From Harmothoe impar (Eukaryota; Annelida; Polychaeta; Phyllodocida; Polynoidae): a DNA stretch of 64,000 nucleotides. The stretch's first letter is position 1, and the number at the start of each line of letters is the position of its first letter. This document shows, in pieces, positions 12,001 to 27,000 of this stretch. Where the stretch lies: positions 68,750,609-68,814,608 of the forward strand of contig OX381709.1 of NCBI GenBank assembly GCA_947462335.1, given 5' to 3'. The notes below the pieces were generated by a model. That model saw only the letters and a program-made list of their open reading frames with translations. It searched no databases and had not been told where the DNA came from. Position numbers and translations under genes: made by a program.

Positions 12001-15000
12001 TTAAGATTGCCTATAGGCGTCCAGATATATTTGGTCCCCACTTCCCCCCTCCCCCCTCACAGACACACCCGTTGATAAAAGATGACCACACCCAAAGAAT
12101 AAACAAATTCGCTGCTTGTTTTACCGGTTTGTCATTACTTATACTAGTGTGAAACGCCTGTTATTTATGCATGTGCTAAGTTTGGGAAGGTCTGAGGCTA
12201 TTTGGGCTACTTGCCATCTAGGATTTAATAGCTGAGTGGATCTCTCACATCATATGAAATTAAACATAACTGTCGTCTCTGCCCCACCCATTATATCACT
12301 AGGGGTTTAGAAAGTAGTGGGGAACCGGTTTTTACCTTTGGTGCTGGATTGGTGAATACTTTCAGTATGCCATATCTTTTTGTCAGTTAATAATTTTTCA
12401 CCCTAAATGCTCAATATTTAGTTTAACATATTGTATTATATTAACACGGTATTCCTACTCATAGTTCATTGTTAGATCTACAGCTTGGTACTATGTCTGG
12501 CCATTACATAATGAAATAACAAAAATTAGTTAAAAAAACACACCAATAAGTAAGTTTGAACTCTAAAAAGGGCAATAGAAAAGTCGCAATTATCATCATT
12601 TTCTGTGGTTGAGCAGCTCGGAGACAGCCGGGCGGCCTGTGGAGGGTTCTGGCGCGGACTGCGGGGTGGGAGCAGCGGACGAGTCGATTGCGTTAATCAC
12701 AGAGATGGGGTTCAGTGTAGAGATGGCCCGTAACGCCCTCATCATCACTCACGGCAACGTGGAGGAGGCCCTCAACCTGCTCCTCTCCAGTCCCGACAGG
12801 TTAGTCTCAACACAACACACAACATAAACACTAGCCCTGTAAGCAGCGCATAGTGCTTCCTGGACCTAAACATTAGGGTGAAACAATATGGCCAACCAAT
12901 CAAACATTGGACGATAAAAAGCAAAATTCTTCATTTCCCGTACATCTCTCAGACAACAAATTGTATATACCGTATTCGACGTGATAAGCGCCCTGGACGC
13001 TTATAAAATTATTTTGATAGTAGTTTTGATACTTAAGGTTGATCGCTACTCATTGAATATGGACTCCTGCGCAGCTCTCTGCGCATATAGCTTTAAATGG
13101 TCAGAATAGGCTAATATTGAGGAACTAGATCCATATACATGGACACTAAGCCATATCCAAAAATTGGACAATTCCAAGCAAAATTGAGCATTTTATTCCA
13201 CTTTAAATATTTGATCTATTTGCAGCCACTGATATTTGCTATTTTTAACATAAATTAGAATATCGGAATTATTTACCAATAAATTATTATTGTGATTGAT
13301 ATAAATCTCATCACTGTGCTCCAAACAACCAAGAGTATAAAATATATACATTTTTAACCCTGATTCTTGGCTTTTAACCCATTATTTTGGCCTTTAAATA
13401 TGAGATTTAGACATTTTTTGTCCTATTTTTTTACTTTGAAGGCCCAAAACCCTTAAAATATGCGCGGGACCCCCTATCAAAATTTCTTTTTTATGTTAGC
13501 AAATGATCTAAACTATTTTTTGAGCAAATAAAAAAAAAAGTCTATGGATTTTTTTTTGCTATTTTTAAGATATTGTTGACAAATTTTGCATCAAATTTAA
13601 TTAATCGTCCTAAAACCACCACTTTTTTTCACAAAAGGGTTGTTTTTTCACCATAATTTTATTTTTCTTATTTAAGGACACATTATAGGATTATTTATTG
13701 AAAATATGACATCGATGTGGGCAGTGGTTCATTAAGAAAAAAAATCGTGAAAATATCCCAATTTCTGGTATTTTTTGCCAAAAATAGAAAATACTTTTTT
13801 TTTTCAAAAATCTGTATTAAAAAAAGTAGCTCGGGACCCCCCTATTTTTTTTACATTTTCCATTTCCTAATGATCTAAACTACCATTAGGCAAAAAATTA
13901 GGAAATTCTATGGATGAAAAGTTAAGAGTAGCGATCAACCTTAAGAGTTTAATTGCCTCCAAAAGGGTGAAATTTGAGCCTTTGTTTCAGTCTAAAAATG
14001 CCCCAAAAAGGGGGGGGGGGGCGCTTATTAGGGGGAGGGCGCTTATTTCGTCGAATACGGTACTAGAAGAAAAAAAAGCGTAGTGATAAAGCCAAAAACT
14101 ATAAATTATTAAAAAAAACATGTTCTTTTCCTTTACAGTGTAGTCTGCAGTACTCTGTTAGAAGATGGCCACTACAGATCACACGTAGACCACACGTCAC
14201 CCGCCCCCCTGCCCTCCGTCCCTCCCGTCCCACCCCCGCCTCTGTCCGCCGCCAAGTTTGGGTCATGGGGAAATAAACCACAGGAGAAGAAGCGAGCGAA
14301 GGCTGCGACGAGTAGCGGACTGTCGCGGCAGACAAGCGGAGGCTCAGACCAATCGGAGGGGTCGGCGTCTTCGTCTAACATAGAAGATTTAAACCTCCTG
14401 CCCTCCTCCACACAGTCCGGCATGAACGCCAAGCACGTGCCCGATCTCGATAATGGCTTTCTTGTCCAGGTGACGACCAATTTTTTATGTTTTGTGCAAA
14501 ATGAAGTAAGTTGTCAAAAACATGTAAAAGTAATTGAAAAACAGGTATTCCTTGGGAATTTCTATATTATTTGTAGATCTAAAAATTATTTATTTATTTA
14601 ATCGCTCATGATATTGAATACAAGTATATTATGGTCTTCCCGAATAATTTCTACAGTGGGGATTCATGGAGTGAATACATATAGGTATGGCTCTTATCAA
14701 TTCTCTATGGAACATTCCGTAGGTACTTACATGCCCGTCCACTAATGATGTTGTATGTGTATGTTTGTCGCAGGTGATGCAGTACACCCGTCAGCGACTG
14801 CCCACACTAAACGAATATTGTGTCGTCTGTGATGAACAACATGTCTTTCAAAATGGTGCTATGCTCAAGGTGAGGACTCCTTTATGCCGTTATGGGATAC
14901 ACAGTGCTTTAATGTGCTTACCAGGTATGTCATGATGCATGATTGCAGCCCTGGCCAGTAGACCCACCGGGGCTGCATTCAATGTGCCAGGACGATAAAG

Positions 15001-18000
15001 GGGTAATTCATACCAGTATTCCTGGGATGCACTCACACCATACATTTTGGAAAAATACATCAGTCTTGCAATATAAAGGCACATGCTAATCTTTATTTAG
15101 ACTCGTGTCTAAATATGTATATGTGTCTGTTTCAGTAATTATGAATTCAATTAACTTTGTTAGATGAAAATATGGCGAATCAAATACAATATGTTCTTGC
15201 CCTGTATTCACGCTCGGCCAACTACCAAATCCTAAGATCTTGCTACTACATATTTTAAACAAATAAATTCCCCTTATTCTTGCAGCCTGCCGTCTGTGCA
15301 CGCGAGTTGTGTGTGTTTGGCTTCCAGACGCTTGGTGTGATGTCCGATGCGGCAGAGGACATCGCGACTGGTGCTGAAGTAGTAAATCTTCTAATAGCCA
15401 TGGCCGTCAACGCCTGTCGCTGCCCGCGACGTGAAGTCATCTTTGAACCTTATCCAACCATTGTAGACCCTACCAATCAAACAGAACTTGCCTTAAACCC
15501 AAAGGTGAGAATCCCTTACCCCGAGTTGGGAGTCATTAACTTTTTCAGCTAAGGGCATACATCTTAAGATGCAGGCTCATGGGAACTTAGATAGGGAGAC
15601 TGCTGGATTAGTTCTGTGCTTGGCTCCCAGGTGGTGTATGTGTGCTTACCCTTAAGGTGTGCACTGTGGACCAGATTCATCGCGTGTTTACAAATGTCGA
15701 GGTCATGGGGTCAAAGATAAGATCAAGGCCATGGGGTTAAATTATGGATAGGTTAGAAGAACCAATGGTGGATCCTTCAATATCCATTAATGATTATAAC
15801 TACAAGAATAAACGACCACCCTAATGTAAATACCGTTGGAGACCTCTTGGTGGAAGCATCTGTCTCGAATAATTTTCTAAGCAAACACTAGGGGGCGCCA
15901 CCATTTGTGATATCTCCTGTGGCTGCTTAGATGTTTGCTCTTGTTTTTAAGGGACACTATGCCTATATAAAGTGTGAGATCATATGGGTCAGCTAACACC
16001 TAGGGAATGGGGTTACAGCAAGCCATATGAAGAAGAGGCTTTCTGAAAAAAGTACTAAAAACGATAAGATAAAATATCGGAAAATAGTCAAAAAAGAGTT
16101 GAAGTGGGCCCTATTTGGTGAGGGCAGGTTGGATTACCAGAAACACACCTATTACTTTTATCCCTAATGCTTTGTCTTCATGTTGGCTGATAACGATGTT
16201 TTGTTGGTGATGTGCAGAAAAAGGACTACAAGCGGTGTGAGAAGGCCATGGAGGGCTTCATGGAGATGAAGACTATGATGAGTCTGGTCGGCTCTGACCT
16301 CAAAAAGGAGATGGACGTCGTAGACCCGCTCTCCTACCCACTCCTACAATGGTAAGCACTTAACCCTTTAAGGAGGGCACAATGCCATAAACCCACTCTC
16401 TACCAACTCCTACAATGGTGAGCACTTTTAACCCTTTAAGTAGGGCACAATGTCAGAGACTTCTTCTCCTACCCACTCCTACAATAGTGAGCACTTAACA
16501 CTTAAAGGATGGCATAATGCCATAGACCCACTCTCTCATCCATTCCTACAATTAGCACTTAGCACATGGGTAAGCAAGCCAAGAGAGAGTTAGCCACTGC
16601 TAAGGCGCGAAGCTGAGTGTCTTACCTCGTGCTAACTTCCTCTTCTCACTGGACTGGATCAGCCGTATATCAGTCCCCTAGGTTTAACTAGTACACCCCG
16701 ACCACCCCCACCCCCACCGCCCCGCAAATTCACCCCGCAGAGTGTCAGTTTCTGAAAAAGGTACGAAAGCAATTACATCCTTCGTGAATGTTCCCTTGGG
16801 CATTATGAAGGGAAATAGAGTTTCTAAATTTACCCCGCTTGTGACATAAATACCTGTAATTGGATGGGGAGATTAACATGCGTTTTGCCTACTGCCCCAG
16901 GCTAGGGAACATCACCGAAGTTAGTTTGAATCTCAATGAGCTTTGATAATTAGTCTTTTTATTTAGCATGACAGTACAATTGGGAATTTTGTAACCTTTC
17001 TTAGATCTGTTATAGCGTCTCTACTTTGTAGAACAGTACTTTCGTGCACAAGCACAATTTGGGGGGGGGGGAGGGGGGCAAAGTCTGGAATAGAGGGTAA
17101 CGCAAAAAAAGGCTTATATCCTAACTAACTTCATTCTCCCTCTCGTCTGTTTCAGGATAATTACAAGTAATAGGTCTCACATAGTCAAGCTACCCCCAGA
17201 GAAGGTAAGTGTGTGTTTTATATTGTCAACAAGTAGGTTAAATAGGATGTGAGCTATAATTACGGTGCACATCGAAATAGACCCATCGGGTGAAAAGAGC
17301 GGTTATTGCCTTTTGTGGAAATGGCATATGCATTTATAGAGGAAAACCTACACTCCTGTCTGGTACAATTAAGAAGCTTGCGTCAAGCGATGAACCTCTA
17401 TGGCTTTCCTAGTGACAACCAATTACATATAGCCACGTACGCTGTACAGAGATGCCACTTTCCCTACTTCTGCAGGAATTCTTACTTCTTCGCTGGCATT
17501 TCTGTATTCAATTATGTTAAATTCCTACAGAAGATTGAAAAATAGCAACATTTCCTACATTTTATGATCTCTGGCTGTTGGGTGGCAGTCTCGGACTCCC
17601 GGCCCAATACTATAGTATGGGCTGGGAACATGGGTGCATTTCATTTTGCGCCAATTTGGTGGCGCAAATCAGTGTGTAGTCAGACTGTAGTGGCAATACA
17701 CAGCCAACTACTAAGCGATGTCATCTGGATCAAAGGGGGAATTAGAAGATGTGTGTTGGGCGGTATGGCAGCCTGCTCCCAGGCTATCCACCTGGTAGGA
17801 TGGACGCTGGCCGAGGCTGGTAGGGTAGCATGATGCATCAACACTTCATATTCATCTAACGACTTGATGCACCAATGCAGCGCCAACAAGAAACTCGTAG
17901 GGGCATGATTTATGACTACACCGCTGGTGAATTCAAAGCCCACCAGAATATAAATAGTAGTTGGAATTAGAGTCTTGTATCGCACATATTAAGAATCTCT

Positions 18001-21000
18001 TGCCAAAATAAATGACAGATTATAATAGGGAAAGGGTTACAATTATCTGAGATACAAATGAAGAAAACGTAGATTTGAGTGTGCCAAGTGGTATAGCAGC
18101 TTTAATTACAAACCTCACCTCACTGTCAGACATGTGCTGCAGTGATGAGACTGATCATCACATTACTGCCGACCGTCAACTCGCGTCATGTCGGCACATA
18201 CCGGGTTAAAGTGTGTGGGTGGACGGTTAATGACCGTGGCTACCCGGTAATGCTAACTGATATAAGGGGAATAACAGATATAAGGGGCAGTCAGCCAGTA
18301 CTATGTCATCAATACCCGGTAAGACACCCAACATGTGGAGATGTAGCAGGTCGTTAACAGCGGTCATTGCTGGATTCGTGGCAGGGGGGGGGGGGGGGGG
18401 GGTCACAAAATATCACATTAAATCATCGTCATGATGGTCGACATGATGTATGAATGCGGCCCTGGGAAGTAACGCGCCAGTGTTGCTTTCAAGCATCAGG
18501 CCGACTTTACAGGGTTGAGACACTCCTAAATGGTCGGCATGATGCACCAATGTAGCACCGCCGAGTTACTCCCACAAAAATGTGGGACTTCTTTCAGCAT
18601 TTAGGTGGGAAGGGGGGGTGGGGCGCCAAATGCGATGCGGCCCTTAAACGGCTAAAGTAGAATTGAATTACAATTCTCTAATCGATCTACCAGTAGTTGA
18701 TATGAGTCTGCTCATTGGACAAAAAAAATGGTTGCATGCAGTACCATACTGACTGGTTTCATGACCAACAGGTGTGTCAGGCGGCGCGGCTCACCCAGCC
18801 ACCTCACACACACACACACACACCCAGCCCTGGGGGGTGCGGCCTGATGCCTCAAAGCTGCAGCCTCATGTGTAGTCATGATGCACCCATGTATCATGCT
18901 AATCCGTCAGTAGTGTATAAACCCTGTATCATTGGCATGCTCTGTGAATGTATGTAGCCCTGGCATATTACATTTACTGACCAGAGCTACATTCATATAT
19001 CCCAACGACAAAAGACCACTGCCATGTATGGCACAACTACTGTACCGTCACATTTACTTGCCATTCTATTAGGGCACTATGTGGACCTTCAAAAGTTGCC
19101 CATCAAGCACATATCTATGCTTTTTGACAGTAAACTATCAAATATAGACTTAAATTAACTGATGAGGATGCTTTTGGAATGGAAATGATTCAACCTACCG
19201 CTTGCCAGCGTCAGGCCATCTCCTGGGGGTCATATTAGGGTCTCAGCCTCCAATTTTAGTGATTTACCTTAGAGAAATGCCACCAGACGGCACCAGTGTC
19301 ATTGAGCTATAGGGTTGACGTTCTTGGCCAGCAGCCTGATGTATTTACAAAGGTCAAGGTCGCACTTATCGTATTCCGGTTCCGTTTCCGGTTTCGGTTA
19401 GCGAACCCATTTACCTACCCTAACACCACCCTAATCTATCATAACTACAAAAAAAAGATTCAGTTATGGTTGGCGAACCCTTTTACCTACCCTAATGTCA
19501 CCCGAATCTCTATTAGAAGTATTTACAAAGGTCAAGGTCACGGATTCCGTTTCCGGTTCCGTTTCCGATAGCACACGAGGCCTATGGCCGAGAGACGCCA
19601 GGGAGCTATAGAGAGGTAGTTAGTTCAGCCTCTGGACACTGTTGGCAGCTAAGTGCTATGGCTGAGACATTAGTACTATACTTATACAATGTATGTACCT
19701 TCATATCTGTCAGAAAGGTTAGAGATGTTAGGTATTTGTAATCAGCTACTGTCAGTGTTCTAGTTGGTCGCCCATCAGCAGAATGGTCATTTGTTAAATG
19801 CAAGATTTGGTGCTTTCTGGACATGTACGATACATATATGTCAGATAGATTTACACAAAACCTCCGGCCACCCTACTTGGAGTCACCTGGTTCTCTATTA
19901 TCTTTGTATTTGGAGGCACCTACTTTTCACAGACGCTATACAATATAAGCCATAGACATAGCATCGCCTTACCGGTAGTCGAAAACACCTGTTTCTTTTG
20001 TACCAAGCCTGCCTCTGTGAAATGGGATATCTGGGTAGTCTAGATAACTACTCGTGGGTGGATGGAGCCTGTTGGTATTGCACGTTTAGATTTGTAGCGT
20101 GTGAGGGTTGTGCGGCATGGGGTATGATGTCCTGTATGGTATGGTGGAGTGGGAGGGTTGTGCGGCATTGGTTATGATATCCTATATGGCAAAGTGGAGC
20201 GTGGGGTTTGTGTGGCATGGGGTATGATAAGCGGGATGGTATATTGGGAGTTGGAGCGTTGTGTAGCATTGGGTATGTTATATTGTCTTCATATTTACCG
20301 GTAGATATTATAGCACAAATTTTGTAATTTTCCATAAATATTTCTTTTATAATTATCTAAGAATATTTTTTATCCCCCATCTGATTTTCAGTTTTGAGGT
20401 TGTCAGTCCTTGAATATTTTAATAGCATTTAACTCAATAATTGTTTCAAAATATAATACACCCCCTCCCCTCTGCCCCCTCCTTCCAGGTGTGCCTCAGA
20501 TGTGGACCTCAAAGGGTAGGCTTAGGGTGGGACACCACATCCACCTCAGAGGTGTGAAGGGCTGGTGGGGTCAACTGTGACAGGAGCATCTCACAGGTAC
20601 ATCTCACCTGGAGGTGTGGAGGCTGACTGCCACACCTGTATGCTTGGGTGGGATGGGGTAGCATCTAGAAAGCCAAATTTATTATTGTGAAGGGTCTTCA
20701 GTCAGTTGGTCCTGTAGGCTGAGTGGAGACTGACACTCTCTCAGAAACAAACCTGATATTGTTATTGCCATGGATTTTGCCATGGATTATTCAACATGGG
20801 ATGTTTACACATGTAGTAGTGGACGCTAGGCCTATATATCCAGGGACTAATATTCACATAATTTTGGGCCTATTTTACATTTGCCTAAAGGATAGATCTA
20901 TATCACTGGAGGTAAGGTTTTATGTGTGCTATGTCTCTATATTATAGCCTACGCCTAGCCTTCAGTTCCAACATGTCCATACTTCCTTTACTTTTACACA

Positions 21001-24000
21001 TTGGTCTTAATTTGTCACACAAACAAAGTGTGCTGTGTCTGGAAAACTTGAGATTTTCTTTCTGATAGTATGCAAAGTATAACTTTATAATGATTGCAAA
21101 CCCAAATCATATCTATTCTAAGTTAGTCAGTGGCTGAGACTGGGGTAGGTAGGCTTAGACTAGGCTAGATTACACCACCACAACCGGAAACTGCCTGGGC
21201 AGGGGGCGATAAGGCGGGAGTTAGTAACCTGAATAGGGCCTATGGCCTGATGGAGGGTGAGGGTTGTGCGGCATGGGGTATCATATGCTGTATGGCATGG
21301 TGGGGTGGGAGGGTTATGAGTGATATGGGGTATACTTGGGTACTCGCCATGGTTGTTTCCATAGCTCACTAGAGCACTCTGTTGTCGCTTAAGAGTTTAA
21401 AGTACAAGTTATCTACATTCTGACTGTTCCTGTGGTGGACATTTGTGATAGCTTTCTGCCACTTCTCACTGGGGGGCAGCACGGTGCAGCACCCTCACAG
21501 TCAACCTATGGTCTCTATATTAGTTCAAACACTGCTCCTAGGCCGACCTGGCCTACCTGGCCTACCTCCATGGCCTAAATCGTCTACCTTTAAGTTAAAG
21601 TTTAACCCTTTAAAGATGCATTATCAGTTAAAACACCCCAAAATTAAGTTATAAAATGACATTGCAGTTGCTTTCTTTAACCATTTTCCTTGTGTTTGAC
21701 ATCATTCATTATGGTATTAATGTTCTCCTTATTGTAATTTGCAGGTAGGAATAGACTGAATGTAGTAGTTGTGTTGTTGTGTTGTGATTGCAGGCTAAAT
21801 CCAATGGTTACACAATGCACCCATAACAGGTCCTGAGGTCAGAGATAGGCGGCCCAACCTGCAGCCCCTCAAAAAACACTATACGGTCCTTAGAGGGTTA
21901 GCCAGAGACCCACTCTGCTCGGTAATGCCGTAAATTCTAGGTGTGAGCCGCATATTTACGCCTCAATCTATATAGGCTTTGTTTTGATACCAAACATGCC
22001 TATTTAGGCTGAGGCTTATAATATATATGAGGATTTCAGAAGTATACTACAGTACTATATAAAATTTGCAATTTTCAGACCCCTGTGCCCTGTAGGATTC
22101 ATAAAAGTTTGCGGCTTATACATGAGTTAGGCTAATGCGCGGGAATTTACAGTAACCTGTTACCCGGACTTCTATCCCATCCGCCGACCCTGTAGTGGGT
22201 TAAGTTCCGCCGACCCTGTAGTGGGTTAAGTGATGGTTGTCTTGGCAGTATTAGCAATAGGGTGAAGTCAGCTGGCGATACACTTCTAGATGAGTGTAAG
22301 TGACATACTATTAACCTACATGTTGCCGTCTTAGACACTCTAAGTCCTTGTACATTGGTGGAATGTGGATGACGTGCTAGGTTCACCATCTCCATTCCAT
22401 CCTTGCATTTACGCTTCATCCCTCTGCATCCTATTTCCAATTAAGATGTCTAAAGATTCTCTTCTTGCAGAGTAAAAACTGAGATATGGCTTAAAATTGA
22501 AATGAATTAACACCAGATCAAATTGTTTATCTTTTAAGGACAACATAGACTGTTAATGTGTTATGTCCTTTGCCATCATGATGCATGCATGCAGCCCTGG
22601 CGATAACTCGTAGAGTAACTCACCAACACTCTGTTCATGCATTATAGAGTCGAGACACTCCCAAAGTGTTTGGCGTAATACATTAAATCAGTGCAGTGCC
22701 GGCACTGCGTGGTTGGTCTATCATGTCGACAACTATTGCTTTAATGTAGCGTGTGGCCCTTAAAGGGTTAATGATGTTATATCGAATTGGATTCAAAGTA
22801 TTCAATGGGAGTTTGAGTAAGACAGATGTGGTGGGCCTCCTGTAATATATATGCATTCTTCTCAATAAGCCATACCACCTCTAAGCGGCTCTAAAAGTAT
22901 GATATTGGCAAAGTGTCATGCATGACCAGCGTTGTGATCTCTCTTACAATATTGTGATTCCTATTATTTTATACCCGCAAGATGACCCTCTTGATTTTCT
23001 AGATCCATTCTTAAAATTTATGAGGAGAGGGGTGTTCAATATTGTGCGAGAGATCAAGACACGAAGACAACATCATCGTTTATTTTCCTACTGGGTGGTC
23101 AAAACCAAATCACAAAGCTGCAGATGCAGCTCTGGTGAGTAATGTACCAGTTACACTGTCCCTACACCGATGAGGGTGATGCGCATCACCCTCATCGCAA
23201 ATGGCGTCTGCTTGTAAATGCACCAAATGGAAGGGAGAAATGACTTAACTTTGTCTACCCTGTTTGGTTCACAATTTCTACTGAAATTTTATTGGTTATT
23301 ACTGCACACATTAAGAGAAGGACTAAGTGTAATACCTCGCCAAAGATCCGGAATCACTAGTCTACTTTTTGCACATGATGAAGGTGATGCTCCTGACTGA
23401 TGAGGGTGATGCAGTTCAAGCTCTCTCCAATGATGAGGGTGATGCCTAATTTTGCATTATTGACAATGGTTTGCATTTTGTGTTCCCTGAAGGTTTATAA
23501 GATTACAAGATCACTGGTGTATCAGTCACTTCATTTTTCTGTGAGTTTACAGGCAATTGTGGAGAATATAGTTCCTTAAGTGTATCTCAATTTTGAAATC
23601 CAACTGTGGTGGGCTCAGTAGTGTCCTTGGCAACCACTACACACATGGTGAGTATACAATAAACTACCATGACCCCTGCATAGCGGCATCTATATAGGGG
23701 GGCGTGGCAATGCTATAGCCCTTTTTTTTTTACTGTTGCATTCCGGTATTTGACCTACAAAGCACACAATACACTTAACAAAGTATTTTATGACACCTTC
23801 CTTATAGTCGATAGTTCATTTGGGTTAAAAATTGACATATTTTGGGGGGTTTTACAGTCTAAAATTAGCCCTAAAAGGGGTGTGTGCGCTTATTAGGGGA
23901 TGTGCACTTATTAGGTTGAATACGGTATACACATATAAACGCTAGGGCTCTTATATAGGCAATACACTGGACTGTGTAAAATATTTGAAAAATAGAGGAG

Positions 24001-27000
24001 AAAGACAATGTTCCAATAATTGATCTTGTATGCATAACATGGCCAGTATAAAGTAATACAACTATAAGAGCTGACTATGAAATATGACAAATGTATTTTG
24101 CCAATTGTATAGAGAAAAATTAGAATGTAGATAGCAAACTGGCTGAATAAATCAGCTATCTGAAAACACACTGTATGTTGACATTCATCTCTAACACCAA
24201 TCAAACTTCATCTGAATCTAAGAGTTAACTGAACCAACCATAAACCAGAACATATCAGAACTTTAAAAAAGCACTGAGCAAACAATGAACAGATGCTTGG
24301 CATAAACCATGGAAAAATGCCATTAGTACCCTATTCCAAAACTGAATTAGTTTCCTCTCTATCTAGTTTACATTATTGTGTTAACTTATTCTTGAGTCCC
24401 CTCTGATCACTTGTCATCTTTCCTGCTGGGCTAAGCAAACACTTTTTTGGCCTAAGCTTTCGATACAGAAATGATATTTAAATTCTGTTTTGAATATAGT
24501 AATCCTAGTGAGTCCCCCCATTAATTGGAATCTTATTTTTTTGTTTTAGAATAAAATTCATGTTACCATGGCAACATTTCAAGAAGAGCACTTAAATAAA
24601 TACCTTACTTGGGCTTTTTCAGCATGCTCCTGAATGTGCATTTTCTTGTCATATCATTACCCTAAGGCTTACTTCCCTTTGTTACCACCGCTCTTTAGAA
24701 AAGTGCTGGTGCTTGTACAACACGGTCTACCAGGCCATACATTCTTGCCAGGATAAATAAAAGAAATTCAAATCAAATCAAACCAATTCTATCCATGTAT
24801 GTCGGATAAATATGAAAAAATCCTCCGGCCAACCTACTCCTGGTCTACCTGCCACATCTATAGTTCCTCCTCATGCTGGTCATTTGAACTACCTTTATCT
24901 CCCAACCTGATCAGTGACGTCTGACTGCATAGTGGAGTCACCTATACTAGTCAAAGTCCTGTACTACCATAAAACCTCGATTATAAGCCGAATTTTATTT
25001 GGCGTTTTTATTTGCTATAAGCCGAATTTTAAGCCCCAAACTCCCATTCGGCTTATAGGCAAGGTTTTAATTATGTAGGAACATAGTGAAAACAAATTTC
25101 AAGCACTTTTGTTAAAAGCCGAATTTTTACTCCCAAACTCACATTTGGCTTATAACCAAGGTCGGCTTATAAACAAGGTTTTAGGGTAGGTACAACAGTG
25201 ATGGACACTGAAGGTGTCTGGTTCCCACAATGTAATGTATTCTATACAAAGTCAATGTCATTGTTAACACGGAGGGACTGAGAAACACATACAAAAGGGT
25301 GTTTGGTGCACTTTGTTGGATATTGAAGAAAGAGGTGATATCTGACCATGAAAAAGGATGTAGATCTAAAGGCCACTTGTGAAAAGTGTTTCACCTGCTT
25401 GGAAGTGCGCATTCTTTATCCTACTAATGAGACCTATTGTCAATATCTGTATAGATATATATATATATATCTTTGACCTTGATTTTGAAGCTTGCCAGTT
25501 GAAGACGTCACCCGGTCATATACGTCACCCGGTCAAAGACTATATACTTGTATTGATCTGGGGTGACACAGCCTTTATAGATATTAGTTTACCTGAAGGT
25601 GAAGCCCTCAGAAGCTCTCATACTGAACAAAACATCGGACTGCTATATCTACAGATTCCCTTAAAATTGGGTTAGGAGCTAATTTCGGGTTGATTTTTAT
25701 TTTTTCTGTTACACATTGTACTTGTATTCATACTGTGTATATCAATGTGTGTGTAAACTTCTAAATCCACACTAAAAATGCATAAATCTAAGGTCAGAGG
25801 GCCTGTTTTTGTTATAGAGTGGGGTAGCCCAAGCTATTATGGCATGGTTTTCTCTCCATTCTATGCATTTCTAAGTATCAGTGGCAGGGTTCTCCACAGA
25901 CTCAAAAATCACACCGTAAATTTTTGCGTAGAAACCGCGGCTTGTACGAGAGCCAAAAACCTGGTGCAACTTATAGTGTACAATAGCAATTTACAGACCC
26001 CATGTGCGGCTTAAAACACATTTTTTTATAGGAAAGTGCTAAAATGCCAATGACTTCTTTAATAATTGATGGATTTTCAAAATTCAAAAACCTATAGATA
26101 GCTAAAATGACACCGGCGGCGATTTTGGGGTCATTTGACACCGGGGCAGTGAAAATTACGCCGGCGGCACGCCGGCGTCATTGCAGTGTGGGGAGAACCC
26201 TGAGTAGAATTTAAAAGTTTACACACACCTTTGTATAGGCATTACAAATACAAATACATTGTGTAACTGAAAAATGAAAATTGACCCAAATTAGCTCCTA
26301 GGCCATGGAAATGGAAAGACAGCACTGGTTGTATGCCTATTTTCCAATTATCCATCTATGTAATGAAATCCCATTGACTCCCCTATCTGAGCTATCTCAG
26401 TAAATTTACATGCTGTAAGGACTCTTGTCTCAAACAGGTGTTTCAGGTTTTGAAAAGATATCTCTATTCTAAGTAATTTTGGGGCTATTTCAGAGTCAAT
26501 TTCATAGTCCACAAGTCAACGCCATTGTTGGCGAGTCAGCACTGAAGTTTGTTAATCAAATTTCAGGTACTTTTCAGCCAAAGTAAAAAATAAATAAAAC
26601 AAAAACAAAAACACGTCATATATACAAATGTTCCATCATGTGACTTTTTCAATATCATCCAGAGCTAGCCTAAGGTGACCCCACTCTGGCCTTTTACGGT
26701 TAATTGATATTTCAGCTATAGCCTCCAGCTAAAGTATGCAATATCTTAAATCATGTTGACGGTTGTGTGTAGTTGGATGTGTACCGTAAAACCTCGTGTA
26801 GAAGCCGCGGCTAGTACGAGAGTCAGATAGCCAGTGCGGCTTGTAGGATCAACACAAAGTCATGGTGCGACTATACGCAAGTTTTTCCAAATATTTTGAA
26901 TTCAAAATTGGCCTTAATATGACCTAAAATTGCCCCAGGAAGCACCCCGACCCCGACCTTGCACGGCAGGACCAGTGGGGGTGGGTGGTGGGGAGGTGTG

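Noticed and set aside
14099..14480. Minus-strand ORFs of 78 and 102 codons
   Set aside because: Antisense shadows of the GC-rich Pro/Ser exon 14139-14469.
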